NCBI RefSeq assembly: GCF_047495875.1
Contig: NC_092464.1
Location: 31,094,865 to 31,158,864 of the forward strand
Direction: 5' to 3'
DNA from: Pithys albifrons albifrons
Taxonomy: Eukaryota; Chordata; Aves; Passeriformes; Thamnophilidae
Length of the DNA stretch: 64,000 nucleotides
Within the stretch, counting starts at the first letter, position 1; each line of letters begins with the position of its first letter. The position numbers and the translations under genes were made by a program. The notes beneath the pieces were generated by a model. It worked only from the letters and a program-made list of their open reading frames with translations. It did no database searches and was not told the origin of the DNA. This document shows, piece after piece, positions 53,854-64,000 of the stretch.

Positions 53854-56800
53854 CAAAAGGAAAAACAGAAAAGAGAAAAAGAGGAAAAAGGAAAAAAGAA
53901 GAAAATTTCAAATGTGGAATCGTAAGTGTCTACCTTGCAGATCCAATAAGATTTTCCTTACTGCAATTTGCATTTTGTAGTAAAAACAATAAACGTAAGA
54001 AAAGTACATTTTGGAAAAGACTTATAGATAATTGGTCTGCTTTTTTATTATATTTCATTATATTCAAAGAAAATTTTGTAATTAATGGAACTGGCTGTCT
54101 TACAACATAACAAGCGTACCTATCACATAACCACTTTATTTGTAGAGCCCTCTCTAGTATGGTGACCACTGAACATTAGAGCATGTCAGCAGTATTTTTT
54201 TAAAGATAAAGTGGAAAATACCTTCCATTCCAAGATAGGACTTATACTTCAAGAAGAGGAAAGATAATAGCAGCCTTTTGGCTTTGGCTGACTACTGACA
54301 ATTAGAGCATTATAAACCAGATATCAGTCATTATGTCTTGAGTAGCCCACTTTTTTCTTCAAAATTTGCCCATCCTTATTGTCCTCATGACTCAACCACC
54401 TAATTTAGTGTGATGGATAACACTGTCCTTTCTCATTACCTGTTTTTGCTCTTTGTTAAAACTCTAGTGAAAGAAAGAGTATCTGAAAAATATATTGATT
54501 TGCTCTGAATGCTTCCTTAATTTTTAAGAAAACTGAAGCACAATTAGAAGACTGTTTCAGAAGAATATCAAAAATAAGCACACAATCAAAAAAGTTCCGA
54601 GAAAAGGCCTCTCACTACTACAGGAATATTCCCTGATCTATTTTATTATAATTATATCATTATGTTACTTAACTGTGCCTTCTTTGTTAGTTTCAGATCA
54701 ATGACTTTTATCACTTGCTGACTTCAGGAGATTGATCTGTGCAGATTTCAGTCTTGGAGCATGTCCCTAGAGACTCGATTTTCATTTGCTTCCATTTATT
54801 TCTCTAAGAAATCATTTCCCTCTTTCAAATGTCTCTTTTTAAAAGGAATACAGATATTTATGGTAGCACTGTTTAGAGATATGTCAACTGCTAAACTGAA
54901 AGAAAGGACTTGACTGCAGCAAATTAATGCATGATGGAGGAGGACATTTTCCAGTGTTTCATCCTGGGAAATCCCAGGTGAGAGGATGAGGAGGCTGGAC
55001 ATCAAACATCCAAGATGGAATGATTCTTTTTACTGGGTGGCTTAACTTCTAAAACACCAGGACAAATTGTTAATTCCCTTTTTTTCTGGGATATCTAAAA
55101 GCCACCCTGATAAATGCATACCACTTACTAAGTTTTTATCATGTTATTAGCAGACAAGTGCCAGTATATTGAAGAGAAAAGAACAGTGGATTAAAAAGTG
55201 TTGGGAGAGACTGATCTAAGTACTAAGCAGAGCTAAAAAGAGCAGATGATGTATGTCATAGGCAAAGAAAGCAAGGTACAAAGTGGGTTCATATGATAGC
55301 AAATATTTTGAGTCATAAGAAGTGTAGTCTGAGGAATTATAACTGGGATTAATGGAATCAGTTTGGCATAGAAATTCTCTGTGTTTATAAAATTATTTTC
55401 AAAGTTTATGAATTAGGGAATGTTCTACTAGATATTCATAGATGAAACCACTCTAAAGCTAAAAAGATTTTTATCACAATGTGGTAATATGACTTCTTAC
55501 GTGTTATAAGTAAACATGATTTTTAAGTTATGTCCATGGCTTCTGTATAAAAATGTTCCTGCTAGCTTGAAATCTGAATGATTGTTTTAAATATATTAGG
55601 TAGCATTATTATACTCAAAATACTTAAAAATATTTTTCTAGTAAGTATATAAATAATATACTAGTATTATGTGACTAGTATTTGAAGTTGTTTAAATAAA
55701 ACGGGATTTGAAAGTAGGGCTCTGTAACCTACAATATCTCTGTCAAGAGTAATTTTTATTGAGACATTAGTAGAAGCATCATCTACTTAATTTAAATGCA
55801 TTTATCTTTAATTTCATATTTACTCTAAGCATGCTATGTTCACAATGCCAAAGCATGACCTTGGTAGATGAAAGCATTTTTTACCTGCCTGGATGTGAAC
55901 AGTCTTTTGGAGCCATAAATGAGCATCCCTTCTCAGTTTGGCTTTCTGAATATTATATATCTTATTAAGTCCAGATTTGTCCATGACAGGCAATGCAGAC
56001 AACTGTTTAATTCCATAAAATCTTCCTCCTTTCTGAAAATTGGTGCAACAGATCTTCCATGGGATATTCTTCTCTCCTCACTGAGAAGTAAATGGACTGG
56101 AGGAGTGGAAAACACAGGATAGCTAACTTTCCCTTAGTTAAAGGCAGGGGAGAGTAATCCTGATAAATATTAAAATCAAGGGATTTTTTTCCTCCCTCCA
56201 GCAGTATTTTCTTCAATATGTAGAAAGGTCATGAGTTGAATATGAAATACAGTTAAATGATAACCAAGTCTTCTGTTAACACAGATCAGGTTGCTAAAAT
56301 GGGTAGTTTAATGCCATAAAAATAAAATGAACTGCAGAACCTTCAATATTCAGCAAAAAATTTGCAGAAGTTCTTCATGTGGTTTTTAAGAGTGATATTT
56401 TGGAATTCAGAGGTGTCTTTGCAATAAGCTTACCACTACACTTCACTGGGGAAAACTATTTTGACATAAATCCAAGTGTCGGTGTTGGAAATGGGAGATT
56501 CTGTTGGTTTTGTTATTTTGCACTATTTTATGAATGATCTGGAATACAAAAAGAACTTTTGCCTCAGATACAGCTTTTATTCTTTGACTGTTGACAGTAA
56601 GCAATATTTTAGAAGGGGTTCAGACGTGAAACATATGGATATGACATGATGAAGGGAGAAATACCATGATGAGGAGGTCTCCAGCTAATTCCCAACAAGA
56701 CGGTGTTAACCTTCCTCAAAGTTTAGGTCCCTTGTTAGCCCCTGCTTCTCCAGCTCCTTCAGCTCTCATAAATACCCTGCACGTATCCTTCTACATATAC

Positions 56801-58289
56801 TCATTCGTACTGCACACATATAATTTGGGCTGACAATTATGAATTATGGGGTTTTTTTTTAATGTTCTTTAAACCTCTGGACACCTTCAGGACTTGGTCC
56901 ATTCAGAAATTGCTTTTCCTTTCAGTATATTTTGCAGGTAGACTGCAATTTAAACATTCTTCACAGCACCCAGTGTTGGTACCTTCAGGTGATGCTAGTA
57001 TGCACTACAGTTTTCCAAGGAATGGAAGACCCGAAGGAGGAGAAAAACTATAAAGCTGGTTGTGATGTCTTTGTTGTTTCAACAATTTTATCCTTGAGCT
57101 GAAAGGGAGAGAGAAAAGCAGGAAGAATCTGGCCACAGAACAAACAAATATGGTATTGTTTCATATTCATTACAACACATTGGACAAACAATGGCAACCA
57201 TCAGCTTTCATACATTCCTTGGGAAAAGCCAGTGTTATGTAACTTGATCAAAAGGACCTGGTATACCACTGCACATATACAGGGCAGAAGGGGAGTCCAA
57301 CAAGCACTAGCAGAAAACAGTTGTTTTATTTGGAGGTCCTATTTACTTGCAATATTTATCACTTTCATCCAAAAATATCAATTTAGCATATCACTTGCAC
57401 ATTTTATACTCTTTTGGTTTTCATAATAGTTCCAATAAACCCATTTTCCTACTGAGTGGGAAAGATGCTAGAAAGCACTGTTCAGAGCCTTGAGAGGATA
57501 GGAAGGAGAAAAGAAAGGTCAACAGAGAAGAAAAGGCTTAGGTGAAGGTATGTCAGAGCAAAGCTTCCCATGAAAGATTATTAAGAATAAAGCTTTTTTT
57601 TTTTAAACAGACCTAAAAACCAATATATAAATCAAGAGCACAAAAGCCTTGTTTTATGATTTTTTTTTTGGGTGCTGTTTAATTTCTTTACATCTTTTTT
57701 TTGCCGTTGTTAAAAAAACAGCCAAAACTTCAAAGGCAAGCTGCATGTGTTCTAAATCAGGACTTCAGTGCTGATGTATGACAGCACAAAAATTAAAACT
57801 GAATAAATGTGCTGTCTAAACTACCATATTTCTCAAAAAATGCTTTAAAGGCTTTAAAAAATTAGAATTATTGCTTGATCTTACTTTACCAACCATAATG
57901 TTTTCACCAGAGTAAATGACAAAATATTATATTAAAAAGAGAGAAAGAAAAAAGAGCATTGTCTGAATATATCTGAACACCTGTATTTGGCTGTCTTGCA
58001 GTTTTGTCAAACAGGCAAGGGGAAAAATTAAACTTTGCAGTGATTTGTCTGATATGGACTGTATAAATTCTCAGCTTATCCACTGTTTTCTGGAAGGCTC
58101 TTTGACAGTCAGGGTAAATCAATGAAAACAAGCCAATATGTCTCTCTATGAAGAAAAGAGTAACATTTCTGGTTTATCACATAAAAATATTTGTAGAATG
58201 CACATATTTTCATGAAAAATAGTTTGTGCAAGTTTTCTACTAATTTCTTTTCAAAATATGAACTTTGTAACATGTTGAATTATGATTCC

Positions 58290-58600
58290 ATTTTACTGCC
58301 TTTAGACATGATCTTGCTGATTTGTCTTCTTAGTTAAATGGCTTGTCTGACTCTAAAGGTGTCTGGCCAGAGCACACCCATTAAATCTGCTTAAAAAAAA
58401 AAAATTGCGAGACTGGGGCCTTTGTGGCGTCCCTTTTCCTCTGGCCTCCACTTTTACAATGGCCATTTGCTGTTCTTCCACTAAGTCATCTTGATTTGTA
58501 TTGGCTCGTTAGTTTTATCAGGTTACAAAAGGGGCAAGTGGCCCAAGCAAATAAATAGGAATGCAAATGCTGTTCTTTTTCATAAACATTTCTTTTGCTT
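58290..58600. promoter_or_regulatory. Candidate conserved non-coding element in HDAC9 intron
   Basis: This is a non-repetitive block, apart from a 12-base A run near 58393, with higher GC than neighbours and retained CpGs (TTGCGAGACTGGGG, GTGGCGTCCC). It also has CCATTAAATC, AATGGCCATT, TGGCTCGTTAG and a perfect ATGCAAAT octamer site near its end. This texture is typical of vertebrate conserved non-coding DNA. It could belong to the HDAC9/TWIST1 regulatory landscape. No alignment was possible. Confidence 0.33.
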
Positions 58601-61450
58601 TTAGAATTCATTCATCCTACCCTGTTCATGTTCTTTTTTCAATTCTTATTAAGAAATACTCACTGGCTTTAATTTATATTCTCATTTAAGTCAGAGGAGT
58701 GGTAGTTCTTTGCAAAGGTTCCTGGATATTTGTGTGATCAAGAGAACTGGTTATTTAGTAGTTATCACTTTACCTTAATTAATCCCTGTCCTGTTGTATA
58801 TAAAGCTTCAGTTACACATTAAGAGAGCAGATACTATAGGATGTCATTTTATGAGCACTGATAAGAAATGGATAATTAAGTTTAGGAAGTCAAAGTAAGC
58901 AGTGTGCTGGGAGTCTCTAAGCTGAATATAACATTTAGTAAAGACTGAAATGTGCTTACAAACAGTGTTATGAACATAAAGCAGGGCTACACTGTCTGAA
59001 CTATTCATTTATTATTACTTCAATCAGTTCGTCTAATGTATAAAAGATTGCCCATACTTAGATATAAGGACAGGGATAACCTCCTAGGGAGTTTGAGATA
59101 TTCTGGGCTGCCCCAGCTTTAACCACCCTACCTTGGTGTCTGAATTAAAAGCCCAAGATCCTGAGATGACTAATGGCGCCTCCAGAGGCTGACTCAAGAG
59201 TACCAGAGCTCTCCAGAAGTGGCTAACCCCAAAAGAATCTCTTAGGATTAATTGCAGATTTTTAGGTATTTACTAAGTGCTAAAGTTGCCACTCCCATAT
59301 GTGGACTTCAGAGTCTGCCAAAATTCATCTTGGAACCAGTTACTTTGAGATTTTTAATAAGAACTACTCATATAGATAACACATTTTCATTTTTGTCAAA
59401 TTTTCTAATAAAGGCTTTACAGTATTTCATCAAGGAAAGGGTTTGTCATTGTTTCTATAGACATCACCTAGAACATACGTATGAAAGTGATATGTGTGCT
59501 TTTCACATTGCGCTTTTTAAGATGTGGCCTGAAATTTTATTTACATAAAAAAGAAATATCAAGAATTTAAGATACTGTACAGTTATAGTAAGAGCAAGTA
59601 GAATTTACATTTGTGCTGTCTGTGTTTTCTCTTCTGCCTTTTTCTTTGAGAAGTCCTCAGAAGTTTTTATTTGTAGCAGTCATTTTATGACTGACAGGGG
59701 AATACTCTTGGACTGGCAAAATGTCATTGTGTTTCCGTGTAATAGTCTCTGCTGTCCAATGAACTGCTAAAACATGTAATTTCTCTTCTCCTTGTTTCAT
59801 TCCTAATTAAGATAGCAGCAGCATGTAAAATTAAAGAAATGAAAAATTTGAGTCTGAATCTACTGAAAGTAGCATCAATAGAGACTGTTTCCAGAACAAA
59901 TTTTCCAGTTTGGCACAAACTTTCATTCACCTGTAGGATGAATGAGTTGCTCACTTTAGTCTTACCTGAAATTGTTTATACACTCTTTCTTTAAAACAGT
60001 AAATCTAGAACTTGTATACAAAAGCTGTGCACAGAGGAACAGGGTTGCAAGGTCAATTGCTCTGAAGTTAGACCAAGTGAGATTTATGATTTCTTGCACA
60101 ATGGATCCTTTTTGCATATGCTGTAAGACAGAGATATTAATTAAATGAGCATCTACTGTTCTGAGCCTTTGCTTTTCCCTGCGTAGTTTAGGTTGTAAGT
60201 ATAAACCAGCAGTAAATGCTAACTTCATAGTTTCTGCCTAAAGCTAAACCATAGAGGAAATAAATGTTCCTTTACCTTTATACACGTATAGCTCTGTTTA
60301 TCAGGTTTTTTCTGTTATCCATTTTTCTATAATGAAAAGCAGACTTAAAAATCATGAATTCCGTGGGTAATACAAAAATGGCACTGTGGAGCCCTAAATT
60401 TCTTATTTCTTGAATCTTAATTTCAGATTAAATAAAAATGTTTTTCTTTTTTCAATCTTCGAATGTGTAACATCAACTATCTGGTCACTTGTGCCTTGCA
60501 ACTGCCGATGAAAAAATCACAGCGTCTGACATAAATATTTAATCCCAAGTATTATATAGTATTCCCATAGAATAGGTAATGGTCATGTCGAAAATAATTT
60601 CTCTTGAGCATTTACAGACACAGTGAGGATAGAGGAAGACCCAGTACAGCATGTACAAAAGGTACAAACCTCCAAGTCTGAACACATCACAAGAGCTATT
60701 CCTGCCTGTTTCTGGGCCATCTGAAACAGGATAAGCTGAAAAAAAACCCCGTAGCTTTTTATAGCCCCCTCTGCCTGCAACTACACACCTGTTTGATCAC
60801 ACCTATATCAGCCCTGCTGGCTGCATGTGTTGGATTTCACATCTCTTGAATAGGCAACATCCAGATCTTACTCTGATTTGTATAGATTTTAGCACTAAAG
60901 AACTGTGTTTTATTAATAGCTATCATTGCCAAAAATCATCAGTTTGGAGGTTTTTTTCTTCACCTATCTGCAAGGACATGTCCTCAGATATATTTTCTAC
61001 TCAGATGTGAACATTTAGTCATTGCAAGTATTATAATGAATGCAAAGATTTATTGTTTGAGTTCACATTGCATACAAGGAAAAGTAAAAGAAAATCCATA
61101 TTTTGTTATTTTTGTTAAAAAGACTTCCAGGCCATTTTTGAGCTATTCCATGTTAGACTAGATGTATCAGGTATAGTTTGTCAGCTTGAGATGGAGTCGT
61201 AGATCACATAGGAGAGAGACAGAGGCCACCTTTTCCACTGCCACTAAGCATTTGTATATATTGGAGAATAGTTCAAGGGTGTTTGTGATGAGCCAAAAGA
61301 GTAAGACACGGTCTGGGAAGATATAGAAACGAAAAAGTTAGAAGGAACAACTGCTATAAATTCAGGAACTTGTGCATTGGATTCCTTTAGGTTTTTTCTG
61401 TGACAGTGTAAGTGATGTGATTGCTCCTAGGGAGACCAGCTTATTGTCAA

Positions 61451-61468
61451 ATCATCATCATCATCATG
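61451..61468 (-). repeat. ATG-triplet tail marking the LINE 3' end
   Basis: About six ATG (minus strand) triplets directly follow the GAAGCCTGGGC end of the element. RTE-clade elements usually end in short microsatellites, so this probably marks the insertion boundary near 61450. A target-site duplication cannot be tested because the 5' end is outside the window. Confidence 0.8.
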
Positions 61469-61502
61469 CCCAGGCTTCGCGAACGAAGATTTGAGAAGGG
61501 CA

Positions 61503-62027
61503 CTACCCACACTTGCTGCAAGCGTGCTGGTGGCTAAAAAGGCTGATACAGGATAGGCAGGTCTGGTCACAAAAGGCACAGCGGAACGTCTCCCTAGCTG
61601 ACATTGGCAAGGAACTGTTCTTTCTGCGTTGTCTTTTCTCCTCAAGACTGACTCTCCGTGCATTCTCAAAGGAAGCAGCAGCGTCGTGAATGGTGTGTCT
61701 CCATGAGTCCCGATTGGAGGCCAGAGTGGACCATTGATGGCAGTCAATATGGCCAAGGCTGAGGTGTTGTTTCAGGCAGTCCTTGTATCTCTTCTTTGGG
61801 GCTCCTCTCTTGCGGCAGCCGGTGGCGAGTTCACCATAGAGCACAATCATTGGAAGGCGGTGATCCTCCATCCTGGAGACGTGCCCTGCCCAGCACAGCT
61901 GCGTTCTCATCAGCATGGCCTCGATACTGGTGACCCCTGCCTGTTCAATAACAGACACATTGGTCACATAATCAGACCAGTGGATGTTTAGGATTGAATG
62001 GAGGCAGCGCTGATGGAAGCGTTTGAG
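61503..62027 (-). pseudogene. LINE C-terminal region with CCHC-type zinc finger
   Basis: This is the downstream end of the LINE polyprotein, in the same frame as the reverse transcriptase but separated from it by a TAA at 62028-62030. It contains the LCWAGHVSRMEDHRLP thumb/tail motif typical of RTE-like elements, a basic stretch (CRKRGAPKKRYKD, later KRQRRKN) and a terminal zinc finger, C-x2-C-x12-H-x3-C, starting at CAFC. It ends about 50 bases before the element's 3' boundary. The finger probably bound the element's RNA or target DNA. All its metal-ligand positions are still present although the upstream frame is broken. Confidence 0.9.
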
Positions 62028-62030
62028 AAG

Positions 62031-62870
62031 TTACAGGTGGTGGTGGTAGATGACCCAGTATTCAGACCCATATAAAAGAGTAGACAGTACAATGGCTCTG
62101 TAGACACTAATCTTTGTACTTTTCTTCAGGTGTTTATTGGACCAGACTCTTTTATGGAGTTTTACGAAGGCTTTGTATGACTTTGCTAGCCTGTTGTCTA
62201 TCTCTTTGTCAATCTTACCGTCTGAGGAAATGATACTTCCCAGATAGGTGAACTGCTGGACTGACTTAAGCTCTGAATTGCCTATGGTGATGTGAGGATG
62301 ATGGAAGACTTCTTGAGGTGCAGGTTGGTAGAGAACTTTCATCTTCTTCAGGCTGACTTCCAGCCCAAAAAGCTCAGCAGCCTCTGCAAAGCAGGATGTT
62401 AAGCGCTGCAGCGCTGCTTCTGTGTGAGCAACGAGGGTGGCATCATCAGCAAAAAGCAGCTCATGGACAAGGTGATTCAGGGTCTTGGTGTGGGCCTTCA
62501 GTCGCCTTAGGTTGGAGAGGCTTCCATCAGTACGATATTGGATGTAGATGCCGTTTTCTTCATCGAGGTCTGCTGTGGCTCTTTGGAGCATCATGCTGAA
62601 GAAGATTGTGAATAGAGTTGGTGCAAGAACGCAATCTTGTTTCACACCATTGGTTATTGGAAAGGGCTCAGAGAGCGCATCGCCATATCTGACTTGTCCA
62701 CACTGATCCTCATGTAGCAGGATTGTCATTTTGAGAAACTTGGGGGGACATCCTAAACGTTCCAAGATCTGCCACAGGCCTTTTCTGCTCACAGTGTCGA
62801 ATGCTTTGGTGAGGTCAACGAAGGTTACATAGAGAACTTTGTTCTGTTCCCTACACTTGCAGTTGTCTGA
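62031..62870 (-). pseudogene. LINE reverse transcriptase, palm catalytic region and thumb
   Basis: This open segment begins after a frameshift near 62860-62872 and ends at an in-frame TAA. RT motifs in order are VDLTKAFDTVSRKGLW (motif A, catalytic Asp), NGVKQDCVLAPTLF (motif B), LLFADDATLVAH (FADD, motif C, at 62442-62453) and FTYLGSIISSDG (motif D/E area). The usual Gly after Gln in motif B is Asp here (GAT at 62634-62636), which would be expected to impair the enzyme. The stop at the end reads as a CAA-to-TAA change, since the next codons continue the family-like sequence. An ATG at 62945 in this frame lies upstream of the frameshift and is not a real start. Confidence 0.93.
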
Positions 62871-62871
62871 G

Positions 62872-63534
62872 AACAAACACCATGTCTGTGGTGCTCCTAT
62901 TGGCTCTGAAACCACACTGGCTTTCAGGTAGAAGATCTTCTGCAATAGTGGGTACTAATCTGTTCAGAAGTATTCTTGCAAGGATTTTACCAGCAATGGA
63001 GAGCAAAGTAATACCTCGGTAATTTGAGCAGTCTGATTTTTCTCCTTTCTTCTTGTACAGGGTGATAACGACTGCATCACGGAGATCTGGTGGTAGTTCC
63101 CCTTGTTCCCAGCAACGCACAACAAGCTCGTGGAATTTGGCATGGAGTGCTTGACCTCCATGCTTCCAGATTTCAGGTGGAATTCCATCAACCCCAGCTG
63201 CCTTGCCAGTTTTCACCTGTTGTATGGCCTTGAGTATCTCTCCCATAGTAGGGGCTGCATCCAATTCATGTTTCACCGGTTGTTGTGTAATGTGCTGAAT
63301 CGCTGAGCCTTGGACTACACGGTTGGCACTGAAGAGAGTCTGAAAGTGCTCAGACCATCGGTTCAGGATGGAGGTTTCATCTGTTAGAAGCAGTTGACCA
63401 TCTGCACTGAGTAGGGGGCTTTGAACCTGGTGTGTGGGTCCGTACACTGCTTTCAAGGCCTCATAGAATCCTCTTTGGTCACCCAAATCTGCACATAGTT
63501 GTGTGTTTTCTGCTAGGTCGAGGCACCATTTGTT
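62872..63534 (-). pseudogene. LINE reverse transcriptase, N-terminal (fingers) region
   Basis: This segment encodes the RT fingers: LKAIQQVKTGKAAGVDGIPP (motif 0/1 area with GVDGIPPE), LRDAVVITLYKKKGEKSDCS, NYRGITLLSIAGKILARIL and QCGFRANRSTTDMVFVLRQL, all in the order usual for non-LTR elements. It is open from the TAG at 63535-63537 down to the point near 62865 where the frame shifts by one relative to the catalytic region. The first ATG (63486) is internal to the domain, so translation of the original protein began far upstream. Confidence 0.93.
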
Positions 63535-63537
63535 CTA

Positions 63538-63753
63538 GATGTCTTGAAGTTTCTGTTGGAGCTTACTGCATGCAAGACGAAAGGCGGCTTTTTTTATATG
63601 GCAAGATGGCTGAGCAAGGTGTGCTTGGTGAGCAGTTTTCTTCTTCAGCAATTCCTGGATCTCTTGATTGTTCTCATCAAACCAGTCTTTGATTTTCTTG
63701 GAGGAGAACCCTAGGGACTCTTCAGAGGACTGCAGGATGCAACTTTTAATATG
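63538..63753 (-). pseudogene. LINE linker between endonuclease and reverse transcriptase
   Basis: A stretch of about 72 codons lies between two in-frame TAG codons (63754-63756 and 63535-63537). It includes SSKKIKDWFDENNQEIQELL and a Lys/Gln-rich helix-like region, as in the endonuclease-RT linker of RTE-type proteins. Both stops are in phase with the flanking domains, which shows they arose by point mutation after insertion. Confidence 0.85.
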
Positions 63754-63756
63754 TTG

Positions 63757-64000
63757 CTAAAGCGCTTCAGGAGAGGGATCTATGGGATTATCTTTAAGTC
63801 TAGTTTGAAAGTTTCCCTGGAAGCTGTCTCTCACTGTGGCTGTTTGAAGATTGCTGACTTGGAGCCTCCTCCTTGGAATGCCACCTCTCTTAAGTTTGGG
63901 CTTGAAGTGGAGGTTAAGTTTGCAGCGCAGAAGGTGGTGGTCTGTTTGACATTCTGCACTCGGCATCACTCGAGTATGATGGACATCACTGACATTTCTC
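63757..64000 (-). pseudogene. LINE apurinic-type endonuclease, C-terminal end
   Basis: The minus-strand frame enters from beyond the window edge with DVHHTRVMPSAECQTDHHLL. This matches the last motif of APE-like (EEP) endonucleases, where the Asp-His pair of SDH/TDH is part of the active site. A basic segment (FKPKLKRGG) follows. The frame stops at a TAG at 63754-63756. The rest of the endonuclease is outside the window. In RTE elements this domain nicks the target DNA to prime reverse transcription. Confidence 0.82.

Larger units (their letters stand above)
1..64000 (+). other. HDAC9: HDAC9 gene, internal part (five catalytic-domain exons and introns)
   Basis: The whole window is read as the 3' half of a class IIa histone deacetylase gene on the + strand. 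Five exons join in consistent phase (56, 88, 120, 98 and 119 nt) into one unbroken stretch of the deacetylase domain. The protein is a nuclear-cytoplasmic co-repressor that partners MEF2 and NCoR/SMRT complexes; class IIa enzymes have weak intrinsic activity because a catalytic Tyr is replaced by His, a residue encoded downstream of this window. HDAC9 is preferred over HDAC4, HDAC5 and HDAC7 because of wording such as [31 protein letters not shown] and GGYKVTAK, recalled from family knowledge. The first and last exons of the gene are not here. The paralogue call was not tested by alignment. Confidence 0.87.
40884..64000 (+). other. HDAC9: HDAC9 intron, 5' part, more than 23 kb
   Basis: From donor GTAGGT to the window edge I found no continuation of the deacetylase domain, which should begin with two bases completing Cys and then FG.L-like sequence. 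Content recognised inside: AT-rich pentamer and hexamer repeats, the long polypurine array, one candidate conserved block and an antisense LINE. The stretches 40884-51300, 54110-58280 and 58860-61440 show nothing I can name. Confidence 0.8.
61451..64000 (-). mobile_element. RTE-type LINE (AviRTE-like), 3' part, antisense to HDAC9
   Basis: Read on the minus strand, this is the end of an endonuclease domain, a full reverse transcriptase and a C-terminal zinc-finger tail, followed by a very short 3' untranslated end and a run of ATG triplets. That layout (endonuclease plus RT, short 3' UTR, microsatellite tail instead of poly-A) fits the RTE clade of non-LTR retrotransposons. AviRTE, known from some bird lineages and from filarial nematodes, is the best candidate subfamily, from memory only. 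The 5' part lies beyond the window. The coding frame is broken by three in-frame stops and one frameshift, so this copy is dead. Confidence 0.93.

Noticed and set aside
53167..54110. Long frames of 226 to 278 codons (Gly/Glu/Arg/Lys-rich on +, Pro/Ser/Leu/Phe-rich on -)
   Set aside because: They are translations of the purine tandem array; open frames on both strands are expected from repeats lacking stop-forming words.
1..64000. CRISPR arrays, operons or other prokaryotic systems
   Set aside because: The split exons, CR1 and LINE content show a vertebrate genome; no regularly spaced repeats or bacterial gene layout exist.

Overview
This window is vertebrate nuclear DNA, most likely from a bird. 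It is AT-rich, has no long host reading frames, and carries small protein-coding exons separated by large introns with GT/AG borders. A short CR1 LINE remnant with the usual 3' end (TTCCAACCC, then ATTCTATGG/TTCTATGATTCTGTGA) points to birds or other archosaurs. A second LINE of the RTE type lies at the right edge and resembles the AviRTE elements known from only some bird lineages.

The one host gene I can support is a class IIa histone deacetylase on the + strand, best matched to HDAC9. Five consecutive exons of its deacetylase domain are visible: 921-976, 1218-1305, 5369-5488, 5812-5909 and 40765-40883. Their phases join without a break into one frame of about 160 codons. They hold the His-His pair, the DVHHGN zinc-binding segment and the third zinc ligand in GFDA. 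The exons upstream, and the last ones with the GGH segment and C-terminus, lie outside the window. Introns inside the window are 241 bp, about 4.1 kb, 323 bp, about 34.9 kb and more than 23 kb.

Nearly everything else is intron. The supported non-exon features are a CR1 fragment (37112-37200), a 33-bp tandem duplication (36808-36882), a GT-only tract (20927-21047), AT-rich pentamer and hexamer repeats (51303-51410, 52107-52164), a 25-base poly-A (40314-40338), a 488-bp uninterrupted purine tract with ordered tandem blocks (53366-53853), and an antisense, inactivated RTE-type LINE (61451 to beyond 64000). Some intron stretches, especially 18140-18560 and 58290-58600, have the look of conserved non-coding regulatory DNA. 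That would fit published work placing TWIST1 enhancers within HDAC9, but it cannot be shown from one sequence.

I found no RNA gene, CRISPR array, intact mobile element or new multi-gene system. The strongest leads are the RTE insertion (possible horizontal-transfer lineage), the long polypurine array, and the candidate enhancers in the large introns.
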